Assembly: GCA_026214975.1 (NCBI GenBank) | Contig: JAOBSW010001170.1 | Coordinates: forward strand, 1-64,000 | Length of the DNA: 64,000 nt | Origin: Gentiana macrophylla | Taxonomy: Eukaryota; Streptophyta; Magnoliopsida; Gentianales; Gentianaceae | Direction: 5' to 3' | In this document: positions 12,545 to 23,300 of the stretch, piece after piece | How positions within the stretch are numbered: the first letter of the stretch is position 1 | Layout of the letters: each line of letters starts with the position of its first letter | Translations under genes and position numbers: made by a program | Notes under the pieces: generated by a model | Told to the model about the DNA's origin: nothing | Seen by the model: only the letters and a program-made list of their open reading frames with translations | The model's database searches: none

Positions 12545-12625
12545 CTTTTATATATATAGATATAGTATATAGTATATATAGATATATAGATATAGATAAT
12601 AATAATAATATATAGATAGATATGA
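12545..12625. repeat. TA/TAGA simple-sequence tract
   Basis: Low-complexity TATATAGATA- and AATAATAATA-type tract at the right boundary of the putative Helitron. Confidence 0.8.
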
Positions 12626-12991
12626 TAGTAAACGTCACTATTTTTTTTTGGGCCAATTATTTAAAAGGACCGATTTTCAACTTATTAGGGGTAATAGGAC
12701 ACTCCGAAATCTTATTTAGTTATAAGGACATTCTAATTTCAAAAGTATAAAGAGGAAGAAGGGGAAAAGAGAAAAAAAAAAAAAAAAAAAAAAGCGCTGA
12801 TGGGGGGGGTTTTTTTTTTATTTATTTTTTTATTCACCATATTCTAAATGTCATATATTTTAATCTAAAACTCGGATCATCATATTTTTCACTAAAATTC
12901 ATATTTTTTCGTCTTCTTTATTCTAAAATCAAATTTGATATTTTTCCGAATAAATTTCATAAAATCAATTTTTTCTTCATAAAATCGACGT

Positions 12992-13131
12992 GACGTATTG
13001 ATCACCGTCATACGTTGACCACCTACCCGGATGCATTGACCACCGGGATCCATTAAACACCCCGATGCATTCACCGCCGCGATTCATTGGCTACCATGAT
13101 GTATTGACCGCCGAGATCCATTGGCAACCTT
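12992..13131. repeat. 17-bp minisatellite
   Basis: Eight diverged units of 17 bp, for example GATGCATTGACCACCGG (13030), GATCCATTAAACACCCC (13047), GATGCATTCACCGCCGC (13064) and GATGTATTGACCGCCGA (13098). A 4-bp break falls after the second unit. It leads directly into a 28-bp array. Confidence 0.85.
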
Positions 13132-13136
13132 GATCG

Positions 13137-13304
13137 ATGACATCTCATTGTAGCGATTTATGCAATGACGCCTCATTGTAGCGATTTACGCGATGACTTC
13201 TTATTGTAGCGATCTATGCAATGATGTCTTATTGTATCGAATTATGCGATGGCGTGTTATTGTAACGATTTATGCGATGACGCGTGTTATCAGAATAATT
13301 TATG
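13137..13304. repeat. 28-bp minisatellite
   Basis: Six consecutive 28-bp units start at 13137, 13165, 13193, 13221, 13249 and 13277. They share ATGAC....TTATTGTAGCGAT and TTATGC(A/G). Units are diverged; the last is the weakest. Confidence 0.85.
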
Positions 13305-13539
13305 TATACCTTTGGTTGTAAAAATATGCATTTAAACCAAAAAAACAAAAGAAATACGCTTATTTTACAAAGTTATCGAAAATTTAAACCAACACTAATC
13401 AAATAAACCAACATCAATCAAATATTTAAAGATAACAAAGAAATAAAGTTACTTTACAAAGTTATCAAATGTGTGTATCAAGTTGTATACATTGGTGACA
13501 TATATCATTGCATCGCTTATCTAATTGTAAATATAGTCA

Positions 13540-13734
13540 TCAATGTCACCGCATAAGTCATCAATGTCATCGCCCAGACATCAATGCCATCGCAAAAAAG
13601 TCGCCAATGCCCCTGCATCGATCACATCAATGTCACGCTGCATAAGTCATCAACGCCATCGTGAGACATCGATGTCGCCACTTCATAAGTCATCAATGTC
13701 ACCGCATAAGTCAAGAATGTCGCGCGATAAGCCT
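13540..13734. repeat. ~21-bp minisatellite, left block
   Basis: About nine diverged units built on CATCAATGTCACCGCATAAGT. The same unit family recurs at 14400-14545, on the other side of a membrane-protein pseudogene. Confidence 0.8.
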
Positions 13735-14350
13735 GCACCACCAAGATGATCATAGAGGGCACTCTTGTCAATCTCTTGATGATTGTAACTCTTGCACACA
13801 TAGTAAAACACACTCTACACTAATAGGCCAGCCAAATTAACTATCACCAACAACCCAACCAAGAATCCACCAACCATAATTCTTGTAAGCACACCATGAT
13901 TATCCCCACCATTAACCACAACTGATGAGAATATAGTGTGATCACCCACAAATAGCCATATACCCAAAAACAAGGTTGAAAGCTATCATGGTCCCGCCTT
14001 TTAACAATCGATAGCTCTTTTTTCATAGTTGCAAGCCCATAAACCGGCTCCAATACGGAAACCACGCTAGCCAAATGCCACAAAGCACTTATATCGACCG
14101 CTGAACCAAGAAAGCAGGACAAAGACAACCATAAGAGAAAAGAAAAACAACCCCAAACTATGAGTATCCACAGCCTATTATAAGCAAAGCACTGTAAACC
14201 CAAAAAGACTTAATTGTAAGCCACCATGGTGAGTGAAACCCATAAAAAAAGGTAATAAAGAGCCTCATAGATCGTGACTTGTCTTTGCGAAAGCAAAAGG
14301 GACTATATCATCTATTATAAGCACCCAAATACATCATTGTCAACTAATTA
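13735..14350 (-). pseudogene. Pseudogene of a plant multi-pass membrane protein family
   Basis: On the minus strand, from about 14320 downward, fragments in different frames follow one protein: RLFITFF, then a hydrophobic run ending ALWHLASVVSVLEPVYGLA (near 14090-14030), then after a frame change NGGDNHGVLTRIMVGGFLVG, and finally SVFYYVCKSYNHQEIDKSAL and YDHLGG. I associate this wording with plant integral-membrane proteins annotated as polyadenylate-binding protein 1-B-binding-like (Arabidopsis At4g19950/At5g44860 type); that name is from memory. At least one frameshift and an in-frame TAG (near 13818) break it, and the expected C-terminus after YDHLGG is replaced by minisatellite DNA. It looks like a captured or decayed gene copy. 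Confidence 0.7.
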
Positions 14351-14399
14351 GTAAAACACAATCATGAATGCTCGAATGTTTCTCCTAGGCGTGTTATTG

Positions 14400-14545
14400 T
14401 GTCATCGCTTGCCAGACATCAATGTCACCTGCATAAGTCATCGGTGTCCTCGTGATCGACATCAATGTCACTGCATAAGTCATCAATGTCACAGCATCAA
14501 ACATCAATGTCACTGCATAAGTCATCAATGTCACTCCATCAAGTA
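14400..14545. repeat. ~21-bp minisatellite, right block
   Basis: Units again built on CATCAATGTCACTGCATAAGT. Together with the block at 13540-13734 it brackets the membrane-protein pseudogene. Confidence 0.8.
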
Positions 14546-14549
14546 GCAT

Positions 14550-15475
14550 GTAAATCAGAAAAATAATTCTTAACACAATGGCTTCACAAACTTCATCAAC
14601 ATCGACATATAGAGCCCTCAGCAAAATAGCTACATTTTGGGACTTCTTAGAATCTAGTAGTATTCTATTCTATAGAGATTAGAGATTGAACCTAAAGAGG
14701 AGCTGGCCATTGACTTACTTTGTTTTGGATCATTTACAGCTAACAATGTTATATCCTTTTCTTTGTGTACATAATCACATAAACATTAGGCTAAATTCTC
14801 CTACTTTTGATCACACATCATTTCCCATCAGAATTAACTGTTGCTTTATCCCACTGTAATGGCTCCATCTTTACATATGGATTTTCACATTATTTCCCAT
14901 CAAAAAATGAACACTGAACCAATATAGTCAAGAAACAGCAGCACAGCAATTATAAAGAAAACTGGTTCACTTTCTTTTCAAATATTCACAAAAGCTATCA
15001 TATGTGATCAAATTGAAGAAAAAAGCTAAAAGAAGATCATTAAACAAGTATCTGGAAATAGAAAAGACACTTGCCCAGTACCTTCCAATACCATCCTTGA
15101 AATCTTCATCTTTTTTCTTAGCCCATTTATACAACTCCTCCAAACTACACATAAAACCGTCTCAACAGCATCTTCTTTCTTCAACCCACCACCGCCTGAG
15201 CTCTAAGGCCCACTCGCGAGCTTCCGTCCAACTCTTTCCCCACCCATTGTAGTGCTCCTAAAAAATACCCCTTACTATCTCTCCCACCATTTCTGTCACT
15301 CCCGGTGCTCCCAATACCACTATTTTCATTCCCAAAGAATTCACCATATATATCTGCTTCCCTCGAAGTGAATCGAAAATTCAAGCTCGAGTACTGGTGG
15401 AATCGGGACTCACCACCATTCCGGGACGGCAACGGCACTTGGAATCATTTTTGGTTTGTGGTATTTGCAGAAAGA
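14550..15475 (-). pseudogene. Broken spliced gene of unknown function
   Basis: Minus strand. Coding-like stretches occur in three frames: 15438-15181 (SREADIYGEFFGNENSG, then FLGALQWVGKELDGSSRVG), a short middle piece, then 15152 downward (SLEELYKWAKKKDEDFKD). This ends at a phase-1 GT donor near 15091. An AG acceptor near 14655 completes the codon and continues KKSQNVAILLRALYVDVD until the frame enters the minisatellite. Passing from one piece to the next needs extra bases at two or three points, so the reading frame is broken. I do not recognise the family. It faces away from the receptor kinase, whose start is about 300 bp away. It could be a pseudogene or a gene damaged by assembly errors. 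Confidence 0.45.
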
Positions 15476-15499
15476 CGGAAAAATAGGAAGAAAAAAAAT

Positions 15500-15780
15500 T
15501 AGATCGTCCTTATAACTAAATAAGATTTTGAAGTGTCCTAAATAATCATTAAGTCTCTAGCGACGGCCTTATAAGTAATTTTGCCTTTTTTTTTTTTTGA
15601 ATAAGCCGACGTTGAAATGAGAATGTAATGACTTCTCGAAATCACGTTAAAGTCCCAGCAACTAACTACTTTCCTATTAATTAACCATCACCTAATCTTT
15701 CTTCTGTAAAATTTTCCCACTTCAATCTTCATATAATACGTAAATTCATCTACCGAACTCCATGAATCTACTTCAAAACA
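15500..15780. promoter_or_regulatory. Intergenic promoter region of the receptor kinase
   Basis: About 280 bp between the broken minus-strand gene and the receptor-kinase ATG, with AT-rich sequence, a T-run at 15588-15598 and CATATAATACG near 15730. No precise promoter element can be assigned. Confidence 0.3.
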
Positions 15781-18700
15781 ATGAATTTTTTTCTCCTTCT
15801 TCTACTTATAATCACATTTTCTTCTTGTTTATTGGCTGAATCATTAACTTCTAATGATTATTCAGCTTTCATGGCGTTCAAATCCCATCTCATATTGAAG
15901 AAAGACAGTATTCTTTTCACCAATTGGAGCTCAAACGCACATGTCTGCAAGTGGTATGGTGTTTCATGTTTGAATAATCGGGTCATAAATTTGCAGCTTC
16001 CGGGTATGGGTCTTCAAGGTACAATTTCTTCAGACATTGGTAATTTGACTGAGTTAGTTGAATTAGATCTCAGTAGTAATGAGCTTGGAGGGTTTTTGCC
16101 TAATGAATTGGGGTTCTTGCAGAAATTGAGATTGTTTAATGTAACGGAAAACTTGATACATGGAATTATTCCGGGTAATATAAGTAGATGTCAGAAACTT
16201 GAAGAATTGTACATTTCAGAGAATTTTATTACAGGGAGTATACCACAGGAGCTTGGTGATCTTGCTAATCTGAAAGCGTTACGTCTCAACGACAACAATC
16301 TGACTGGGAAAATACCGGTTTCATTAGGTAATTTATCGACTTTGGAGTTTATTTATCTTCATGAGAATCAACTGTCTGATGAAATGCCTGACTCACTTGG
16401 TGGTCTTGTTAGTTTAAGGTTGATTTCATTTCGTGGTAATAGCTTTACTGGATCAATACCGGCTTCGATTTTCAATATATCATCATTAGAAACTGTTGAT
16501 TTTTCGATAAATTCGTTTACCGGGACATTGCCTGAGGATATGGGGATGAAACTACCTAATCTTGAGATGTTGTTTTTGGATAGTAATAGAATAACAGGAA
16601 ACATCCCGGTTTTTATCGCGAATTCATCGAAATTAAGCTACCTTTACTTGACTGAAAATGATCTTATAGGACAGATACCTAGTGAATTTAGTAAGCTGAA
16701 GAATATGCAGTGGTTTGAATTCGAGTACAATCGGATTTCCGGGAATATTCCTGAAGGTTTTTTCAATATATCTTCCCTTCAAATCCTTAAAGCCAGACAT
16801 AATTACCTTAAAGGAAAAGTTCCATCTGATTTAGGCCAATGGCTACCAAATCTTGAAAACCTTTTCCTTTCGCATAACCTGTTTTACGGAGAGATTCCCT
16901 CTACGATATGTAATGCAACCAAGCTTGTGTATCTAGAGGTAGCAAACAACTCCTTTAGCGGTCAAGTTCCGGGGATGCTTGGAAACATGTTAGATCTTCA
17001 ACACCTTAATCTCCAAAACAATTTGTTAGTCAACGATCCCCACGAGAAATACCTCGGTTTCCTTGATTCATTAGTCAACTGTAGGAGTCTGGAATACCTA
17101 ATACTTGAATCCAACCCTTTGAATGGAGTTTTACCGGAATCTGTAGGGAACCTTTCGGCTAATCTCAAGGTTATTGCAGCACCTACTTGTCTTATCAGCG
17201 GTGCAATCCCCGAGGGAATCGGAAACTTAAGCAGTTTATCTTACTTAAATTTAGCAAGCAATAACCTGGAAGGAAATATACCGTCATCGTTTGCTGGATT
17301 AAAGAACTTAGAAAGGATTTATCTTACCGGGAATATGTTAATCGGGACTGTCCCGAACGATTTAGGTACCCTGAAAAACCTAGGGATTTTGCATTTAGGA
17401 GAGAATAAGTTCACAGGAGAGGTCCCTTTATTCATAGGAAACTTAAGTAACTTGGTAGAACTATCTCTTGCTTATAACGGTTTTTGGTCCAAAGTGCCCT
17501 TAAGTTTCTGGGCACTAGTGAAACTAGAAGGGCTAAACTTGTCAATGAATCAACTTGAAGGAACCTTACCTCCTGAAGTGGGAAACTTGAAAGAAATCAC
17601 AATCATGGACGTTTCTTCGAATAATTTCTCAGGTGAAATTCCGGATTCTATAGGGAATCTACAGAATCTTATTTCACTTTATTTATCAAATAATTCATTT
17701 GATGGTCCTATCCCAAATGTATTTAGCAAACTAATAGTTCTTGAGGATTTGGACTTATCTTTGAATTCTCTTTACGGTACGATCCCTACATCCCTAGAAC
17801 TGCTGAAAGATCTTAGCTACCTCAACATTTCTTTTAACAGACTTCAAGGGCCATTACCCTGTGAAGGAGTGTTTTCAAATATCACTTACCAATCTATAAA
17901 GGGTAATACCGAACTTTGCGGTCCTCCCAATCTAAACCTTCTACCATGTACAGTTCAAAAATCACATCAAACAAGAAAGTCCCTCATTCTTAAGATCGCT
18001 GTTCCGGTTAGTTTTCTTTTTCTAGTAATTGTTCTCGCCGTTGTAACATGGCTCATCATACATAGGAAAGAACACGTGAGTAGAAACGATGCAGGGGATT
18101 CTTCGTCACCTATAGGGCATCGAAACATTACCTATTACGAGCTTGTAACCGCAACCAAACATTTCAGTGAGTTAAACCTAATAGGAAAAGGAAACTCCGG
18201 GATGGTTTACAAGGGTACCTTAAACGACGATACAATCGTTGCTATCAAAGTATTCAATATGTTAAGAGAAGACACCATTAAAAACTTTGATGCAGAATGT
18301 GAAGTCTTGAGCAATGTTAGACACCGAAACCTTGTCAAAATAATCTCGGTTTGTTCTAACATGGATTTCAAAGCTATGATACTAGAGTTCATGCCTAATG
18401 GAAGCTTAGACGAGTGGTTGCATTCGCCTATCAAGTGTTTGACGTTACGACAAAGAGTGAGTATTTTGGTTGATACTGCTCATGCTGTAGCGTACCTTCA
18501 TCACGATTATACGACTACGATTGTGCATTGTGATATTAAGCCAAATAATGTTCTTTTGGATGATGATATGACTGCCCATGTAGCAGATTTTGGAATCGCT
18601 AAGATATTTGCTCAAGATCAAAATGTAGCACAGACCATGACTCTAGGGACAATCGGGTATATTGCCCCGGGTAAGAATTTCGTTTTTCTTGATTATGAAT

Positions 18701-19165
18701 ATACCAATCCCTTCATTGTGTAGGTTCTTTATTTTCACGCAGCGTAATTAGTCCTTTAACTTGATCTTATCTTTTGCTTCAACAGAGTATGGGGTAGATG
18801 GCAAGATATCTACAAAGAATGATGTGTACAGTTTTGGGATTTTGTTGCTAGAAACCTTCACAGGGAAAAGACCAACAGACCCTTTGTTTGTAGAAGGAGA
18901 CTTAGACCTGCAAAAATGGGTAACGAGGTCGTTTCCGGACGCTCTGACAGACGTGTTGGACACAAAACTCCGTAACGATGTGTGTCATAGTAGAGAAGCC
19001 ATTAACACAGACAGGAAAAACAAGAGGGATAAAGCTTTGAGTTCAATCATAAATGTTGGTTTGATGTGTTTGAAAGAATCACCAGAGGAAAGAGTTACAA
19101 TGAGAGAAGTAGTTTTGCAGCTAAAGAAATTCCATATGGAAATGAAAGATAGTGATGAGAAATAG
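15781..19165 (+). CDS. LRR receptor-like serine/threonine kinase, subfamily XII type (non-RD)
   Basis: Two exons, 15781-18670 and 18786-19165, joined by a 115-bp GT-AG intron inside the kinase domain, give 1089 residues. The order is: signal peptide (about 1-20, MNFFLLLLLIITFSSCL); LRRNT_2 with the WYGVSC pair (about 57-63); roughly two dozen extracellular LRRs to about residue 700; a closing cysteine pair (ELCGP...LLPC); a transmembrane helix (about 739-761); and a kinase. The kinase has a glycine loop GKGNSGMVY (802-810), VAIK lysine 823, catalytic loop HCD (916-918) and DFG (936-938). HCD instead of HRD makes it a non-RD kinase, as in FLS2, EFR and Xa21, so a role as a plasma-membrane pattern-recognition receptor is inferred; the ligand is unknown. 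Reading through the intron would stop at 18723 within the kinase. The gene is intact across 3.3 kb. Confidence 0.93.
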
Positions 19166-20240
19166 GCAGCATATGAAATGCACGTTGTAAATAATAGGAC
19201 TATATGTATTTTTGAACATTTATCTTCTCTTTTCTTCCCCCCAAAGGATTAATACAAGGTTTTTTTTTTCGCAACACGGCTGCACAGTTGATCTACTTGT
19301 TATCGACACACATGTCGATGCACCACTTCCCGCACTGTCGATCCCGATTCGACTTTAGCAGGGTCGCATGTTGCCCCATACATTCGACCTTCACAAGGTC
19401 AATTCTACCGTGATGTACTGGTAGTGTGATATACATGCTAAAATCGTTGCGGTACAAATAAATACCTTTACTTCCGACACCACATATGTATTGTTTTTTA
19501 GTTTCGCCACATCACTAACATTACTCATTAGTGACACCGTCAATGTCATTGGGGTTAGTTTCGAAAAATAACATTTATGTAAGTATAATGTCAATGGCGG
19601 CGATATTTTTAAAAGTAACGTCGGTGTCACCGACTATTTTTGAAAAGTTGAACGTTACGGCGAAAAATAAGAAAGACGGCTCTATTGACACCACGGTTTT
19701 ACTCCTGGCACTTAAAAAATTAAATTGAACACCACTATTATTTTTATGCAAAACACTGACGACGTTTTTCGATATTAAAGTCACTGACACTGACGTTGGT
19801 TTTCGATAACAACGTCAGTTGGCACTGACGTTATAGTTATAAATGTGTCATGTGTGAAAAACGTTAGTTCACCGATGTTATTATCAACTAGGCAGTTAGT
19901 GCAATGAGGTTCTTAGTGTGGTGCCGAAAATGAAAAAAAGAAATACATGCGTGATCCCGGGAAAAAAAAATAAAAAAAATGCCGATGATAAATACGATAG
20001 AAGTCACCACAAGAAACAGACAGGGCCGGCCCAACACTGAGGCGGTCGAGACGCTGGTTTTAGGCTCAAACGGTGCCTTGGGGGCCCAATTTTTTTTGTT
20101 GTATAGATCCAATCCGATCCAACCTAATTTAATGTGTTAAATTTCTTTTATTTGAATCGATAAAAGCCCAAAAAAATTTCCTCGAAAAAATTACAGGGCC
20201 GGCGAAACAGATTTCGAACGGGCCAGCTCTCTTTAACCTC
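19166..20240. repeat. Transposon remnants (CACTA-like subterminal words, hAT-like ends)
   Basis: No gene. Between 19520 and 19880 words such as AACGTCAGT, CACTGACGTT and TCGGTGTCACCGA recur in both orientations, recalling subterminal repeats of CACTA-type transposons; no CACTA terminus is seen. Near 20020 and 20194 the phrase ACAGGGCCGGC appears twice in direct orientation, a common start of hAT-type MITEs. All tentative. Confidence 0.3.
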
Positions 20241-20370
20241 CATAATGGGCCCATCAACACAATTAGAAAAAAACAAAAAAAACCGACGACATAATTCTTT
20301 ACCCGCTTTCCTCCCGCCTCCAGCCGCTTCTGCTATTCTACGGCAAAATCGACAGCATCAGGTTCGAGCT

Positions 20371-23300
20371 ATGATTACGCCAATTCCGCTTTCAGTCATT
20401 CTTCGTATCATCCTCTGTTGGGTTTTAGGTAATTAGTTTGCAGGCTGAAGTATTTTTTATTTTTATTTTTTATCTGTGCTTTCTTCATCTTCCTTTGGTC
20501 AGCTCCATTTCCTTAATTATTATGGTGATTATTTTAGTTCTCCTATTGAGTTTGTCTCTTATATTCCACGACTTGGTTTCACTGTTTGTTGGTGGTGTGT
20601 GTTTGGTTTGTTTGACCTTTTCTCTGCACATTAGCTAAATAATAGGACTGATCAGGTGTTGTTTGTTATTTCTCCTACATTTACGGGTAGTGCTTGGTCT
20701 CCACTTTGGAGATTTTGTAGGGATTTCAGTTATTCCTCTTTCTTGTATTTTGCTATTTAAAGCTTCAGTTGCTATCAAATAAATGCAGAGTTTTCGTTTT
20801 GATTCTATTACTCCAATTGTTAAATACTTGCAACAATTGGTAGCAGAGCCTACTCACTAGGGTCTGTTTGAAAGAAAATCAAAAGAAAAATGGCGAAAGT
20901 AGCTATAACAATGGGAAATTTGTTCAACCGGCAATACCAAAGTTTGATTTGCTACTATGAGCATTGGGCAAAGCTCATGGAGAATTTCTGCGTTCAAAGG
21001 AGTAATCGGAATTTGGTGGACGAGGAATCACTCAAATTCCTCGCAGAACGCAGCATGAGATGCACAGTGAAAGAAATTGAGAGAGAAGGTCGAAGGATAG
21101 AAAGGTCAAAAATTATCTCTATCAATCTATTGACAGAGAAATCATGGACACCATCTCGAGCGATGATACCTCAAGCGGATATGGGATTCAATGGCCCAAA
21201 AATTCAAAGGATCCACCAGAGTGAAGAGAGCTCGACTTCAAACTCTTAAGACCGAGTTTGAAATGTTGAGAATGAAGGAAGGTGAATCGGTGAATGGGTA
21301 TTTTGGGAGAGCATTGATTATAGCCAAAAATATGAAGGCTTGTGGTGAGAAGATTCATGAGAAAGACATCACAAACAAAAATCTTGAGATCACTCACCCA
21401 AAATTCAACTATGTGGTGTGCTCAATTGAAGAATCCAACAATGTTGACACATTGACGTGGATGAACTTCAAAGTAGTCTTCGATTCATGAACTCGAGAAT
21501 GAAAAATGTTGTAGAGGAAGAACAAGTTAAGAAAATATCCAGTGATGACAGAGGCGGAGGAAGAGGAAATTTGAGAGGAGGTCGTGGGTGGTAGAGGAAG
21601 GGCGGCATAACTGTGGATAAAGCTCTTTGTGGAATGCTATAAGTGTCACAACCTTGGACACTTCGGATATGAGTGTCCCACCTGGGAAAAGGGTGCTAAC
21701 TATGCCGATGTTGAAAGAAATCACGAGGATGATATGCTTCTTACGGCACATGTAGTAACTCAACAATTCACAAAGGGAGGAGGTATGGTTTACGGACTCA
21801 ATTTGCTCAAATCATATGACAGAAATAAATCTTGGTTTGGCCAGGGTCAATTGAATGAGACTCGGACATTGCGTGAAGTTAGGCAACAATCACGAGAATG
21901 GAGGTTTTAGGAAAAGGAATCATAAACTGGAAATTGATGGGACAAAACATACCATCAACAATGTCTACTTTGTACCGTAATTGAAAAACAATCGCTAAGT
22001 ATTGGCCAATTCCAGGAGAAAGGTCGACAATTCTCATAAAGAATAAGCTCGCAAAATCTATCATCGGACAGCGGGTCGCGATACTCAGAGTAAAATGACA
22101 AACAAACAAGATGTTTGTCTTCTTTGGCAAAGATACAACAAGAATCAACCTGCTTCAATGCTAAATCTGAAGCATTAGGGGAACTATGGCACAAGAGGTT
22201 TGGACACATAAACAATCAGAATCTGAAGAAACTACAAAGGTGGGTACTAGGGATGCCAGAAATCAACACACCATCTAAAGTCTGTCAAGCATGTTTGAAG
22301 GGAAAGCAGCATAGGGTGACCATTCCAAGAAAGAGCAAGTGGAGAGCTGACAAACCTCTACAACTGGTTCACTCTGACATTTGTGGCCCTATTAGTCCCA
22401 CATCCCACAAAGAATAAAAGGTATGTTTTGACCTTTATTGATGATTTCTCTAAAGCTTTGGGTTTACTTACTACATACAAAGGATGAAGCCTTTTCTATG
22501 TTTAAACAATTCAAAATAAGTGTAGAAAAGGAATGTGGTTTGCCTATTTGTGGACTAAGAACTGACAGGGGAGGAGAGTTCACCTCAAAGGAATTCTACG
22601 AGTTTTGTGCACCAATGGTATAAAGCGCCAATTAACTGTGAGCCTATACTCCCCAACAAAATGGGGTGGCGAACGCAAAACAGTCCATTTTGAACATGGT
22701 CAGTGTGTGCTTGAAGACAAGAGGATGCCTAAAATTTTTCGGCCGAAGGCGTAAAATGGGCTGCCGTGTGTTGAAACAGATCCCCATCGCAGCAAGATGA
22801 AAGACAAAACCCCTGAGGAATGTTGGAATGGCAGGAAGCCTAATGTTGATTATCTCAGAGTGTTTGGATGTGTTGGTAATGTTCATGTGCCAGATGCAAA
22901 GAGGCAGAAGCTAGATGCAAGGAGTCAGAAATGCATATTCCTTGGCTCTGATGATTTAATCCAAGGGATACAAGATGTATAACCCAACTACCAAGCAGAT
23001 AATTGTAAGTAAAGATGTTGTTTTTGAAGAAAGTGAGTGTTGGGATTGGGGAGGAATGATGCGAAATCGAAGTGACTCACTTATGCAGGAAGATGAGGAA
23101 AGTGACTTGGAATATTCAAGTGATGAGGAAGAAGGAATTGATGCTCCCGATGATGATGCGCAAACCGATCAGAAACACCCATCCGAGACCACACCACAAG
23201 GTGATCAAACTCGATATTCAAAGTACCAATGATGAAACACATCATTTGGTTGAAAGAAGAGTGAGAGAAGAGCTCCAGGCTATTTACAAGATTATATACT

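Larger units (their letters stand above)
7343..12560 (-). mobile_element. Putative non-autonomous Helitron with nested insertions
   Basis: Read on the minus strand, the right end starts TCTATATATATAAAAGGG. The left end finishes with a GTGCATGTGCAC-type hairpin, a short spacer (TTATTGG) and CTAG, followed by a host T. A-TC at the 5' end, and a hairpin then CTRR-T at the 3' end, are the Helitron signature. No Rep/helicase coding sequence is seen, so it would be non-autonomous. A LINE fragment, a hAT MITE, a long-TIR MITE relative and AT-rich subrepeats lie inside. The two ends could belong to different Helitrons; joining them is inference. Confidence 0.45.

Noticed and set aside
12992..14545. 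CRISPR array
   Set aside because: The repeats are contiguous minisatellites without unique spacers, in a plant genome.
14364..14624. Repetitive-peptide open frames on both strands
   Set aside because: These are translations of the 21-bp minisatellite; period 21 keeps the frame open by chance.
18671..18723. Premature end of the receptor kinase at 18723
   Set aside because: GTAAG at 18671 and an AG at 18784-18785 define a short intron that restores the kinase domain in phase.
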